Counted from the first letter of the stretch, positions 19,511 through 28,909 are shown. The stretch is 64,000 nucleotides of DNA from CAVWXT01 sp963759115 (GCA_963759115.1 CAVWXT010000001.1:558001-622000); one strand, 5' to 3'. The notes: generated by a model from the letters alone, not told the origin. Numbers and translations: made by a program.

Positions 19511-20622
19511 ATGGAATTGCACCCGTCCCGCTCTTATGGGCTGTTGCTGCTGGCCGTTGCTGCTTTGAGCTTCTACAGTCAGGGCTGCTCGCGGCCGTCC
19601 GACGCCACGCCGGCGACGGCCGACTCGAAGCCGGCGGCCATCGAAATACTGAACGTGTCGTACGATCCCACGCGTGAACTCTACAAGGAGTTCAACCAGG
19701 CGTTCGCCGAGCATTGGGCAGCGCAGACGGGACAGACGGTTTCCGTGCGGATGACGCACGGCGGCTCGGGCAAGCAGGCGGTGGCGGTGACTCAAGGTGT
19801 GGAGGCCGCCGTGGTCACCTTGGCCCTCGCCTATGACGTCGACATCGTGCCAGCGGGCGGGCCTGATCGCCGAAGGCTGGCGCGATCGGCTCGACAACCA
19901 CAGTGCCCCGTACACCTCGACCATCGTGTTTCTGGTGCGCAAGGCAACCCGAAGCATATCAAGGATTGGGATGACCTGGTGAAGGGCGACGTGGCCGTGA
20001 TCACGCCGCACCCGAAGACCTCCGGCGGAGCCCGGTGGAATTACCTGGCGGCGTGGGGATATGCGCTCAAGCGGGAACTGGGCGATCTGACGAAGCTGCA
20101 CGATCCCAGCCAGGCCGATGCCGTGGCCAAGGCGCAGGAGAAAGCCCGTCAGTTCGTGGCCGAGTTGTACCGTCACGTGCCCATACTTGATACGGGCGCC
20201 GAGGTTCGACAATCACGTTCGTCAAGAACGGCCAGGGCGACGTGCTTCTGGCGTGGGAGAATGAAGCGTTTCTATCGATCAATGAGCTGGGGCGCGGCGA
20301 ACTGGAATTGATCGTACCCAGCGTGAGCATCCTTGCCGAGCCGCCGGTGGCAGTGGTGGACAAAGTGGTGGACAAGAGGGGAACGCGGCAAGTCGCGGAG
20401 GCGTATCTGAAGTACCTCTACTCCCCGCAAGGCCAAACGATCGTGGCGAAGAACTACTACCGTCCCTCCGACCCGAAGGCGGTGCCAAAGGAGTACCTGG
20501 AACGGTTTCTGCCAGTCAACATGTTCACCATCGACAACGTGTTCGGCGGCTGGCAGAAGGCCCAAGAGACGCATTTCGACGAGGGCCGATTGTTCGACCA
20601 GATCTACCAACCGGCGAAGTGA
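19511..20622 (+). CDS. Sulfate ABC transporter substrate-binding protein, frameshifted
   Basis: Periplasmic sulfate/thiosulfate-binding component (Sbp/CysP type) that would hand substrate to the CysTW permease. An N-terminal hydrophobic segment ends in a weak lipobox (YSQGC). Family signatures are LNVSYDPTRELYKEFN, VRMTHGGSGKQA, the segment IKDWDDLVKGDVAVITPHPKT and GDVLLAWENEA. I start at the ATG at 19511 because GAGGGGTG precedes it; an ATG at 19496 is an alternative. The frame breaks at about 19858, 19945 and 20208, yet the conserved sequence continues in order through all breaks. This fits single-base errors or a recently inactivated gene. The next gene begins 3 bp after the stop. Confidence 0.8.
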
Positions 20623-20625
20623 ACG

Positions 20626-21462
20626 ATGAGCCTGCAAATCAAGAAGCACAGCGTGTTGCCCGGTTTCAGCCTGACGATGGGCTTCACCGTGCTCTATTTA
20701 TGCTTGATCGTGTTGATCCCGCTGGGGGCCATGGTGCTGCGTTCGGCCGCGCTCGATGCCGGCCAGTTTTGGCGAACGGTGACCAGTCCCCACGTGCTGG
20801 CGGCCTACAAGCTCAGCTTTGGGGCGTCGCTGGTGGCCGCGGTAATCAACATGATTTTCGGCTTCGTGGTGGCCTGGGTGTTGGTCCGTTACCCGTTCCC
20901 CGGCAGGAGACTCCTGGACGCGATCGTGGATCTCCCCTTCGCCCTGCCCACGGCCGTGTCGGGAATCGCCCTGACCTCGATCTACAGCACCCGCGGCTGG
21001 GTCGGCCAATGGTTGACGCCCTTGGGGATCACGGTGTCGTACACTCAACTCGGCGTGGTGGTGGCCCTGACGTTCATCGGGCTGCCATTCGTCGTGCGAA
21101 CTTTGCAGCCCGCCTTGGAAGACCTCGATGCGGAACTGGAAGAGGCCGCGGCCAGTCTGGGGGCGGGGCGAATCCAGACGTTTCGCCGGGTGATCTTGCC
21201 GGCCATCCTGCCGTCGCTGCTGTCCGGCTTTGCCTTGGCCCTGGCCCGCGGGCTGGGAGAATACGGCTCCGTGGTCTTCATCTCGGGGAACATCTTGGGA
21301 CGAACCGTGATTGCTCCTTTTCTGATCGTCGCCAACGTCGACGGCGACAAACTTGCCGAGGCCACCGCCATCGGTGTGGTCATGCTGGCAGCCTCGTTCC
21401 TTCTGTTGCTGTTGATCAACGTGCTACAGTGGTGGAGCCGGCGGTACGCCACCCAGGAGTGA
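20626..21462 (+). CDS. cysT: Sulfate ABC transporter permease CysT
   Basis: A 278-residue inner-membrane permease of the sulfate/thiosulfate importer, with six predicted hydrophobic segments (first at residues about 17-40). The cytoplasmic coupling loop is present as EEAAASLGAGRIQTFRRVILP near residue 168. It follows the binding protein by 3 bp and precedes cysW by 3 bp, so it sits in one operon with both. The C-terminus ends in a short basic tail. Confidence 0.92.
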   Translation: MSLQIKKHSVLPGFSLTMGFTVLYLCLIVLIPLGAMVLRSAALDAGQFWRTVTSPHVLAAYKLSFGASLVAAVINMIFGFVVAWVLVRYPFPGRRLLDAIVDLPFALPTAVSGIALTSIYSTRGWVGQWLTPLGITVSYTQLGVVVALTFIGLPFVVRTLQPALEDLDAELEEAAASLGAGRIQTFRRVILPAILPSLLSGFALALARGLGEYGSVVFISGNILGRTVIAPFLIVANVDGDKLAEATAIGVVMLAASFLLLLLINVLQWWSRRYATQE

Positions 21463-21465
21463 ATC

Positions 21466-22365
21466 ATGGCAGGCAGCGCGACGCACCTCATGACCTCAGC
21501 GAGTCTCCCGCGGTCGCCCGCCCTCACGACCGAGCCGGTCGTGGTGCGGGTGCTCTTGATCGGCGTCGCTGTGGCCTTCCTCGCTCTGTTTCTGCTGTTG
21601 CCGCTGGCGCTGGTGTTCGTCGAGGCCTTCCGAAACGGCGTGCGGGCCTACGGCGCCGCCCTGATAGACCCGGACACGCTCAGCTCCATCTACTTGACCC
21701 TCTTGGCCGCCGCCGTGGCCGTGCCCGTCGGCACGGTCTTTGGCGTTGCCGCGGCCTGGTGCATCACCAAGTTCGAGTTCGCCGGCAAGCACTTCCTGGT
21801 GACCTTGATCGATCTGCCGTTCTCGGTGTCGCCGGTGATCGCCGGGCTGATCTTCGTGTTGCTGTTCGGGCGCGGCGGCATCTTCTGGCCGTGGCTCGAC
21901 GCCGCGGAAATCCGCATCGCCTTCGCCGTGCCGGGCATCCTCCTGGCCACGTTGTTCGTGACCTTCCCCTTCGTGGCCCGCGAGCTCATCCCGCTGATGC
22001 AGGCCCAGGGAACCGAGGAGGAAGAGGCGGCGCGGGTCCTGGGGGCCAGCGGCTGGCACATTTTCTGGCGGGTCACCCTGCCGAACATCAAGTGGGGCCT
22101 GCTCTACGGCGTCATCCTCTGCAACGCGCGGGCGATGGGTGAATTCGGCGCCGTGGCGGTGATCTCCGGCCGGATTCGCGGGCTGACACTGACCATGCCC
22201 CTGCAAATCGAAGTCCTCTCGCAAGAGAATTTCTCGGCCGCCTTCGCGGTGGCCTCCCTGCTGGCGTTCTTGGCTTTGGTCACCCTGGTGGCCAAAGCGA
22301 TCGTCGAGTGGCAAGTGGCGCGACAACTGGCCCACGCCCAGCGCCAAACCCTTTCCGACAAATGA
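21466..22365 (+). CDS. cysW: Sulfate ABC transporter permease CysW
   Basis: A 299-residue second permease subunit that pairs with CysT. Hydrophobic segments start at residue about 25. The coupling helix reads EEEEAARVLGASGWHIFWRV near residue 185, followed by LPNIKWGLLYG and the MGEFGAVAVISG motif typical of CysW. It lies 3 bp after cysT. A 39-bp gap to cysA contains the core of a dispersed palindrome (GCGACTCCAGTCGC at 22375-22388). Confidence 0.92.
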   Translation: MAGSATHLMTSASLPRSPALTTEPVVVRVLLIGVAVAFLALFLLLPLALVFVEAFRNGVRAYGAALIDPDTLSSIYLTLLAAAVAVPVGTVFGVAAAWCITKFEFAGKHFLVTLIDLPFSVSPVIAGLIFVLLFGRGGIFWPWLDAAEIRIAFAVPGILLATLFVTFPFVARELIPLMQAQGTEEEEAARVLGASGWHIFWRVTLPNIKWGLLYGVILCNARAMGEFGAVAVISGRIRGLTLTMPLQIEVLSQENFSAAFAVASLLAFLALVTLVAKAIVEWQVARQLAHAQRQTLSDK

Positions 22366-22374
22366 ATCTGCGCA

Positions 22375-22388
22375 GCGACTCCAGTCGC
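22375..22388. repeat. Isolated core of the R2 palindrome between cysW and cysA
   Basis: GCGACTCCAGTCGC is the central half-element of the R2 family seen complete at 34438, 53602 and 57950. Here it stands alone, 18 bp before the cysA start. Confidence 0.5.
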
Positions 22389-22404
22389 CGACGAGGAGAA
22401 AACC

Positions 22405-23475
22405 ATGGGCATCGAAGTCCGGCGAATCAGCAAGACGTTCGGTGATTTCGTGGCTCTCAAAGACGTGAGCCTCACGGTCAAGACCGGCGAACTGGTGGCC
22501 TTGCTGGGACCCTCGGGGTCGGGCAAGACCACGCTGTTGCGGATCATCGCCGGCCTGGAAGATCCCGACCCCGGCAGCGGCGTGATCCTGTTCCAGGAGG
22601 AAGACGTGGCCCGCCGCCAGGTCGGAAGCCGCCAGGTGGGCTTCGTCTTCCAGCACTACGCCCTGTTCCGCCACATGACGGTGTTCGAGAACGTGGCGTT
22701 CGGCCTGCGCGTTCGTCCGCGGGCGCAGCGGCCGGCGCGAAACCTCATCAAGTACAAAGTGATGCGGCTCTTGAAGCTCGTGCAGTTGGAGAGCATGGCC
22801 AACCGCTACCCGCACCAGCTTTCCGGCGGACAGCGGCAGCGCGTGGCGTTGGCCCGGGCGCTTGCCATCGAGCCGAAGGTGCTGCTGCTGGACGAGCCGT
22901 TTGGCGCGCTCGACGCGCGGGTGCGGCAGGAGTTGCGGCAATGGCTTCGCCGCCTTCACGACGAGATTCATCTCACCAGCGTCTTCGTCACCCACGACCA
23001 GGACGAGGCCCTGGAACTGGTCGATCGCGTGCTGGTGATGAACGAGGGCCATATCGAGCAGATCGGCACGCCGGACGAGGTCTTTCATACGCCGCGGACG
23101 GAGTTCGTGGTGAAGTTCCTCGGGCAGGTCAATTTCTTTCACGGGCGGCTGGAGGGGGGCAAGGTCCACTTTTCCACGCTGGCCTGGGAATCGCCGGAGC
23201 ACGCCGGCGCGCCGTCCCAGCCGGCCCGCGTGTTCATCCGCCCCCACGAGCTCGACGTGGAAGTGGCCCGCAACGGCCACCCGGCGCTTCAGGCCACGGT
23301 CCGGCACATCCACTCGGCCGGCCCGAACGTGCGGCTGGAACTGCTGGCCGAGTCGGGCGAGCGGCTCCACGCGGAGATGAGCCAGGATCGCTACCGGTCG
23401 TTGGGCATCGCCACGGGCAGCACGGTATACGTGACGCCCCGCGACGTGAAGGTGTTCGCGGACGAGCCGGCATAG
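22405..23475 (+). CDS. cysA: Sulfate/thiosulfate ABC transporter ATP-binding protein CysA
   Basis: A 356-residue ATPase energising the CysTW permease. Walker A is GPSGSGKTT near residue 36, the Q-loop VGFVFQHYALF, the ABC signature LSGGQRQRVALARAL near residue 138, and Walker B VLLLDEPFGALDARVR. The C-terminal 120 residues form the TOBE-like regulatory domain (VFIRPHELDVEV). GAGGAG precedes the ATG. It closes the operon; a group IIC intron lies about 100 bp downstream in the opposite direction. Confidence 0.95.
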   Translation: MGIEVRRISKTFGDFVALKDVSLTVKTGELVALLGPSGSGKTTLLRIIAGLEDPDPGSGVILFQEEDVARRQVGSRQVGFVFQHYALFRHMTVFENVAFGLRVRPRAQRPARNLIKYKVMRLLKLVQLESMANRYPHQLSGGQRQRVALARALAIEPKVLLLDEPFGALDARVRQELRQWLRRLHDEIHLTSVFVTHDQDEALELVDRVLVMNEGHIEQIGTPDEVFHTPRTEFVVKFLGQVNFFHGRLEGGKVHFSTLAWESPEHAGAPSQPARVFIRPHELDVEVARNGHPALQATVRHIHSAGPNVRLELLAESGERLHAEMSQDRYRSLGIATGSTVYVTPRDVKVFADEPA

Positions 23476-23614
23476 TGATTCATCTCAGTTGATTTGATGG
23501 GCACCACGATTGGCGGCTCTTCCGACAGCGGGTGCAGAAGATGGTTATAAGGTTGCGTTGAGAATAAGGCGGCTTTTCCGATAGAGGTAGGGAGGCCGCA
23601 TTGGGTTGCGGCCC

Positions 23615-23660
23615 CCCTCCCTCCGAACCGGACTGGCGGATTTCCCGCATCCGGCTCTCC
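23615..23660 (-). ncRNA. Group II intron domain V/VI region
   Basis: Minus-strand AGAGCCGGATGCGGGAAATC folding back on CCGCCAGTCCGGTTCGGAGG gives the 34-nt domain V hairpin with its conserved AGCC start and GAAA-type loop. The same sequence is found at about 58735-58775 on the plus strand. Confidence 0.8.
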
Positions 23661-23671
23661 AGTTGATGGTG

Positions 23672-25009
23672 TTACCTCCGAAAGGGTTGAGCGAAACAGA
23701 CATGGGCGGTTTGCAGGGAATACAGCCCTTGCTCGTCGAAGAAGCGATTGGGCCAACGCTGCTGGTCCCTTCCGCGGCCCCGTCCGCGCCGTTTCTGTCG
23801 CCGCCGCAACATGCTACGCAGCCGACCACGAATCCAGCCGTCCAGTTGGCGGAAAACCGACCCGCGACAATGGCGAAAGTAGGTGAACCAGCCGCGAAGT
23901 TGCCGCGTCAGTCGAGCACACGTGAAGGGCAGGTCATGCCCGTTCGTGCGCTTGGTCTTCTCGCGGACCGCCTCCTTGAGTTTCCGCAGGCTCTTTTGCC
24001 GCGGCACACGCAAGTCGCCGCGGAAGCGATAGCCCAGAAAATCGAAACCCTCGATGCGGGCGTCCACGATCTTGGTTTTGGTCGGATGCAGGGTCAACTC
24101 GTTTTCGTTGACCCAACGTTGCACCATCGCCAAGGCCGCTTCCGCCTCCTCGCGAGTCTTGCACAAGATCACGAAGTCGTCTGCATAACGGACCAGCGCG
24201 AAACCGGCGTCGTCCAGCACGTGGTCCAGCGGGTTGAGGTAGATGTTGGCCAGAAGGGGCGAGAGGACTGCTCCTTGGGGCGTGCCCGTTTCGGGCGTCC
24301 ACTCCCGCAGGTTGTCCATCACGCCTTGCTCCAGGAACATCTCCACCAAACGCAACACCCGGCTGTCCGACACCTTCTCGCGCAGTCGCGTCATCAGCCG
24401 TGGCTTCGAGATCGTGTCAAAGTAACTCTTGAGGTCCGCGTCCACCACGTAGACGCGACCAGCGCCGAGCAGTTCCTCGACCCGTTCCAGGGCGTGATGA
24501 CACCCTCGTCCGTGTCGAAACCCGTAACTGGCTTGCGAAAACGTGGCGTCGAAGATCGGTTCCAGCACGTGCAACAGCGCGGTTTGCACCACGCGGTCAC
24601 GCACGGTCGGAACCCCCAACGGCCGCTGCTCCTTGCTGCCCGGTTTCGGAATCCAGACTCGCCGCACGGCCTGCGGACGATACGCATTGGTCCGCAGTGC
24701 CTCGTGCAGCCTGTCCAGTTCTTTCTGGCCATTGGCCTGAAAGCCCTCGACCGATTGATGGTCCACCCCCGCTGCTCCCCGGTTGCCGATCACATGGCTG
24801 CGGGCGGCAAACAGGTTCAGCGGCGCGTACACCTTGTCGATCAGCGTGTGCCATCTTCCTCCTCGCACTCCTTGTTCGAGTGTCGCCAACATGCGGTCCG
24901 TCCAGACACACGGGTTCGCCCAGTCGCGAATCGACGGAGGCTCTCCGGCGGGAGTAGCCGCGAACGGCACTGTCACCGGGGGATGATTTCTTTCCCGTGG
25001 CTCGGACAT
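23672..25009 (-). CDS. ltrA: Group II intron reverse transcriptase/maturase (class C)
   Basis: A 445-residue intron-encoded protein that splices its own intron and copies it into new sites. RT motifs in order: AAGVDHQSVEGF, RRVWIPKPGSKEQRPLG, VVDADLKSYFD, GTPQGAVLSPLLANIYL, the catalytic RYADDFVIL and LGYRFRG. A maturase domain X follows (LRGWFTYFRHC). There is no HNH endonuclease domain, as expected for class C. The N-terminal ANPCVWTDRMLATLEQGVRG is also typical of that class. I start at the ATG at 25009; a GTG at 25030 is possible. The frame is intact, so the intron may be active, and could have mobilised the ORF-less copy near 58 kb. Confidence 0.93.
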   Translation of the reverse strand: MSEPRERNHPPVTVPFAATPAGEPPSIRDWANPCVWTDRMLATLEQGVRGGRWHTLIDKVYAPLNLFAARSHVIGNRGAAGVDHQSVEGFQANGQKELDRLHEALRTNAYRPQAVRRVWIPKPGSKEQRPLGVPTVRDRVVQTALLHVLEPIFDATFSQASYGFRHGRGCHHALERVEELLGAGRVYVVDADLKSYFDTISKPRLMTRLREKVSDSRVLRLVEMFLEQGVMDNLREWTPETGTPQGAVLSPLLANIYLNPLDHVLDDAGFALVRYADDFVILCKTREEAEAALAMVQRWVNENELTLHPTKTKIVDARIEGFDFLGYRFRGDLRVPRQKSLRKLKEAVREKTKRTNGHDLPFTCARLTRQLRGWFTYFRHCRGSVFRQLDGWIRGRLRSMLRRRQKRRGRGRGRDQQRWPNRFFDEQGLYSLQTAHVCFAQPFRR

Positions 25010-25503
25010 CACGCATCCATCTTCCTGCACCCCTTCGCTCCCCCGGCGTTACCCGGTTTCGTCGCTACTATGGGTGCTCTGACTCCTGGACGGCCGGTTC
25101 TTCCTATCCTTATCAGGGACAATGAACTCCGTCCTGCTTCCTTCCAGGTCTCTCTCCTTACGACGTTTGACCTTCCGACCATTCCGTCCTCAACCACCGT
25201 GTTGCCATCTCCCCATCACGGCTTTCGCACGTTACCTCAGCCGGATGGGCCGCCGCGTCTATCCCCCGGGCAGATCTGGACGGATCGGAGGGAACGCCGT
25301 CACGCGGTCGGAGGTTCGCCATTGGCTAGCAGGCTCCCCGACAGGCTTGGCCGAATCAGGTTCGTTATCCTACGGACTGGTCATTCACCTCCGGTTGCTT
25401 CCCACCCCTCCTCGCGGAGACGCGGTTACTTTCGGTTACAGGTTTGTAACGCAAACCTGGTGGGGACTCGCACCCCACCGATCAAACGTTTTCAGAGACG
25501 CAC

Positions 25504-25883
25504 TAGCCCAGACGTTCACGTCTGGGACCAGGAAGCGACCATTCCCCCTTCTTCTTCAGCCCCTTCAGGGGCGGAATGATAGGCTCCGCCCCTGAAGGGG
25601 CTGAAGGAAGAGAGAAATTTGATGGGGCTTTTCTTCGTCCCAGGCGTGAAACGCCTGGGCTAGAGAAAAGGCGCTTTCCCCACGTTTTGCCTCCAGCAGT
25701 AACGCTCAAAGCATCAAATCGACTGAGTTGAAGCACTAGCCGCGGTTGTTATGTTCCCCCCAACGACGTAAAATCGAGTGGCAGGCAGTTGCGGGATTGT
25801 CCAATTCCCCTACATATTCCGTTTCGCTGACATTCCGTGCGACTACAGGGCCGTTGGCGGCGTTGAGTGGTAGGTCTTTGAGC
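25504..25883. repeat. Cluster of R6 palindromes (intron landing site)
   Basis: Hairpins of two sorts alternate. TAGCCCAGACGTTCACGTCTGGG is at 25504-25526 and CCCAGGCGTGAAACGCCTGGG at 25639-25659, the latter followed by CTAGAGAAAAGGCGC. CTTCAGCCCCTTCAGGGGCG at 25554-25573 pairs with its reverse complement at about 25587-25606. A similar cluster lies at 60804-61040. No gene is seen up to 25883. Confidence 0.65.
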
Positions 25884-26027
25884 ATGACCGAATCGCAGAT
25901 TTTCGCACCTAAACCAAAGCACCGCTGGCGTCAGTACAGCCCGGGAAAGCTGCTGGTGGTGGTCACTGCGGCTACTCTGGCAATGGTGTTCGCTAGATGG
26001 TATTTCCACGAACCGCCTCACACTTAG
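25884..26027 (+). CDS. Short membrane protein, probable truncated N-terminus
   Basis: A 47-residue frame beginning MTESQIFAPKPKHRWRQYSP and continuing into a hydrophobic segment (LLVVVTAATLAMVF). Planctomycete membrane or leucine-rich-repeat proteins often start with such an R-R-W-x-F-S plus single transmembrane pattern. The frame stops 5 bp before the left end of the IS at 26033, so the gene was probably cut off by earlier rearrangement. No obvious continuation is found beyond the IS. Confidence 0.35.
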   Translation: MTESQIFAPKPKHRWRQYSPGKLLVVVTAATLAMVFARWYFHEPPHT

Positions 26028-27275
26028 CGGCCGCGCACGGATAACTTGAACAAGTGTACTTACGTGGTGAGAGCGTGTAGTTCCATTCGCCGTGGAACTT
26101 GTGATGTTTGAGACGCAGCTTTCTCAGTTGCTCGTCAGTGACTTTGATTTTGGTCGGATAATGGTTTGTGTCAATGGCCGCTTTCACAGTCAATCCCGTT
26201 CGCGTCTTCGTGTTGGCGATGAGATTCACGATGACCTCAAGGCTGACCAGGGGGCGGGCACGCCAGTTCTTCGTGATGAAGCTGAACAGGCGATGCTCGA
26301 TCTTGTTCCATTTGCTGGTGCCGGGTGGGAAATGACAAACGAACAGCTTGATGCCCAATTCGTCAGCCAACTCTTGCAGCGACACCTTCCACAACCGGTT
26401 GCGACTCCCGTTGCTGCCTCCGCCATCCGCTGTGATCAAAAGTTCGCGGCGCGCGGAAATCGCTGCTGCCCCATTTCATTCCACCATCGACGGATACTGG
26501 GGACGGCAAACTGCGCTGTATCGTGATCGATGCCGACGCTTACCCACCCTTCGTTCCGCAGCAGATCGTACACGCCGTAGAGAGCCGCCTTCCCCAACGA
26601 CTTGATCAGGAAGTCGTAAACGCGCACTTCTTCGGGCGTTCCCTGGGGGAACCATTCCCTCCCGCCATTCTTGAAATCGCCCACGTTTTCCTTCTTTTTG
26701 GCATCCACGGAAACCGCCGGTTGGCCGCGTTTCAAGAACCGCTGGACGCTCGCATTGATGTACTCGAACTGGGCATTGCGATCCGGATGCGACGATCCCT
26801 CCCGAGTCTTGCGGTTTGCCTGCAAGCTATAGTCCGCACGGTGCAACAATTTGGCCACGGTCCGTGCGCCGACCGGATGGCTTTGACGCGTCAGTTCCTC
26901 GGCCAAGTTGCGCGTGCTCTTACACGTCCAGCGCAACGGCGACTTGGGGTCGCCACGGGTCGTTGGTTCAATCAACGTTTCGAGTGCAGCCATCAGACCC
27001 GGATCGGTCTCTGTCAAGGACTTGTCACCGCCACCCGGTCGTCGCACGCGACAGGCCGCAACCGCACGCTCTTTTTCAGGCAGTTCCAACTCATGAAGCG
27101 CGGCGGTGATCGTGGTACGAGACATTCCGCTGGCCTGCGAAACCGCTGTAATCCCACCCCAGCCGATATCACAGGCTTCCGCTGCCGCCCACTGTCGCCG
27201 TCGGCGTTCATCCAACTCCGGCTCCAGCAACCGATACTTGGCTTCAATCCGTGCAATTACCTGTGCATCCTGCAT
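25993..27275 (-). CDS. ISAzo13-family (Rhodopirellula-type) transposase, frameshifted
   Basis: DDE transposase of the family found widely in planctomycetes. The N-terminal HTH region (GITAVSQASGMSRTTITAAL) is followed by the first catalytic part with SVDAKKKENVGDFKNGGREW, and YDLLRNEGWVSVGIDHDTAQF. After a one-base break near 26437 the next frame continues LLITADGGGSNGSRNRLWK and FPPGTSKWNKIEHRLFSFI with the remaining acidic residues. The start is the ATG at 27275 (MQDAQVIARIEAKY); an upstream ATG at 27308 is possible. The stop at 25993 lies 40 bp outside the IS end, so the last residues are encoded by flanking DNA. Likely inactive as sequenced. Confidence 0.85.
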
Positions 27276-27338
27276 GCACACGTTATCACACAATGCAATG
27301 AACGCCACAATAGCAATTTGTTCAAGTTATCCGTGCGC
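26033..27338 (-). mobile_element. ISAzo13-family insertion sequence
   Basis: The ends are perfect 21-bp inverted repeats starting GCGCACGGATAACTTGAAC at 26033-26053 and its reverse complement at 27318-27338. The element is 1306 bp and carries one transposase gene on the minus strand, broken by a frameshift. I could not identify a convincing target duplication next to the ends. Confidence 0.85.
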
Positions 27339-28117
27339 CTCTCTTACCGCACGCTGCCTGAACTCCTTGCATTGTACGGCTACTCCGATTTCGATCTCGT
27401 TCAGGGGCCGGATCGACCAGGCCCGTATCAGTCTATGGGAGCATGCTGTGCGGGAGAGGGCGAGCCAGTGTCTGGAGCGTTTTTCGCCAACGGCAAGACT
27501 CGCAGATTTCATATACCGGGCGTGCCGGGCCAGGCATTCCGCGTCGTCGGTCTTGATCCGCAAGACGGCGGCGAGCCGACTTATATCGTTTTGAAGCTGC
27601 GCTGCAACGACCCCGATCACTGGACAGCCTACTAGATGAGACTGTAGGCCGCACCGTGGCGTTGCTCGTTTTGTTGCGACGTCACCCTTCGGCGTCGCGA
27701 CGGTTCCCAACGCGCTCGGTTGTTGCAAGATTTCTCGGCGTTGCTCCGTTCGCCCCGAAGGGGCTCAGTTCACCCAGCCCAGGGCAACGCCCTGAGGGAA
27801 CGGAGACGCTCTTTCCCATCCTTCGGCCCAACGGGCCAATCACTCGACGAACGATTGGCCCGTTGGGCCGAGAACATGGATTCAATTCGGCCAATCTCCC
27901 CATGGCGGTGCCCTGGGCTGGGTGAACGGCAGGGCCTTTGGCCCTCATCGCCAGTGCCAAGAAATCCTGCCACGCCCCAAAACGCTCGGTTGTTGCACCC
28001 TCGTAGTCGTTCTGCTAATCTAGTTGTCGCTGCCGGTTCCAGGCTACATGCATGCGGCACGAAACGCCGCACAAGGACCGATTTCGTTCAACCCGAAAAT
28101 CGTAGGAGGGCGCTAAC
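27339..28117. other. Intergenic stretch with nested repeat element, no gene
   Basis: About 780 bases without a convincing gene. The central part is a composite of inverted repeats, listed separately. The sequence directly before 28118 holds the ribosome binding site of the following gene. Confidence 0.45.
27713..27997. repeat. Nested palindromic element R7
   Basis: An inner perfect 18-bp inverted repeat (CGGCCCAACGGGCCAATC at 27824-27841, partner 27853-27870) sits inside an outer perfect 19-bp inverted repeat (GTTCACCCAGCCCAGGGCA at 27768-27786, partner 27909-27927). The whole lies between direct repeats CGCTCGGTTGTTGCA at 27713-27727 and 27983-27997. This resembles a small non-autonomous element. 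Confidence 0.6.
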
Positions 28118-28909
28118 ATGAGTAGAATTCTGAGTGTGTGCAAGTCCAGGCTGCTTTCGTGGTTGCTCGTCGTGGCATTTTGTGCTTTGGCGTGCGACAC
28201 GGCGCGCGGCGCAGATGCCGCGAAGGGGACGCAGCCCCGCAAGCTTCGCGTAGTCGTGTTTGGAGCACACTGCGACGACCCGGAATCGGCAGCCGGTGGG
28301 CTGATCACCCTGCTGACCCGCGGCGGGCATGAAGTCATCTGCGCCTATGCGACGAGTTTCCGCGGCGATCGGAAACTCTTCGACCGGCCCGAGGCCGAAG
28401 TGCGCCAGGCGGAAGCCAAGGCGGCCTGCAAGATACTGGGGGCCACGACCAAGTTCTTCCCTTACGCCCACGAGAAGCTGACGGCCGACGAGGCCACGAT
28501 CAAGGAAGTCGGCGCCTGGTTCGACGAGGTCAAGCCGGATATCGTGATTACGCACTGGCCGATCGACACCCATCCGAATCATAACACCACCAGTTCGATC
28601 GTGTGGCAATGCTACAAGCGGACCGGCGGGTGGAACCTGTATTTCTTCGAGACCGAAGGGGGCATGCAGACGCTGGCTTTCTATCCCGAGTTGTACGTCG
28701 ATATCGGATCGGCTCTGGCGGTGAAGAAAGAGGCTTGCTTCTGCCACAAGAGTCAGGACCCGATGGAATACTGGTGGCCGATGCACGAGCAGATGCACCG
28801 CGATCGGGGCGTGCAATGCGGGGCCCAGTATGCCGAGGCCTATTCGCTGGTCGAGGCCAAGCCCGACTGCGCACTGCTGCCCGTGCAGTTCTTGGCGAAG
28901 CGCCGTTGA
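28118..28909 (+). CDS. PIG-L family deacetylase, secreted
   Basis: A 263-residue zinc-dependent N-deacetylase of the LmbE/PIG-L family, which removes acetyl groups from sugar-linked N-acetylglucosamine or similar. A hydrophobic leader (SWLLVVAFCALACDTARGA) suggests export. The metal motif reads GAHCDDPES, a variant of AHPDDE, and the partner motif THWPIDTHPNHN supplies the second histidine region. GGAGGG stands 8 bases before the ATG. In planctomycetes such secreted PIG-L proteins are common and their substrates are largely unknown. The gene is flanked by repeats and appears monocistronic. Confidence 0.88.
   Translation: MSRILSVCKSRLLSWLLVVAFCALACDTARGADAAKGTQPRKLRVVVFGAHCDDPESAAGGLITLLTRGGHEVICAYATSFRGDRKLFDRPEAEVRQAEAKAACKILGATTKFFPYAHEKLTADEATIKEVGAWFDEVKPDIVITHWPIDTHPNHNTTSSIVWQCYKRTGGWNLYFFETEGGMQTLAFYPELYVDIGSALAVKKEACFCHKSQDPMEYWWPMHEQMHRDRGVQCGAQYAEAYSLVEAKPDCALLPVQFLAKRR

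Larger units (their letters stand above)
23581..25503 (-). mobile_element. Group IIC intron with reverse transcriptase
   Basis: On the minus strand the intron starts GTGCG at 25503 and ends CTAT at 23581 (1923 bp). The catalytic domain V hairpin is visible at about 23660-23620 (GAGCCGGATGCGGG ... CCGGTTCGGAGG). The reverse transcriptase lies in domain IV. The 5' exon is the hairpin CCCAGACGTGAACGTCTGGG followed by CTA, part of dispersed repeat R6. The 3' exon resembles the rest of that repeat. Insertion after a hairpin is characteristic of class IIC. A second, ORF-less copy at 58029-58814 fixes both ends. Confidence 0.85.

Noticed and set aside
21496..23370. A 624-residue open frame opposite cysW/cysA
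   Set aside because: It lies antisense to well-conserved transporter genes and its composition (His, Gln, Gly, Arg) is that of an antisense shadow.
25504..25670. CRISPR-like array of short repeats
   Set aside because: The repeats are palindromic, of unequal spacing and lack unique spacers; no cas genes are present.
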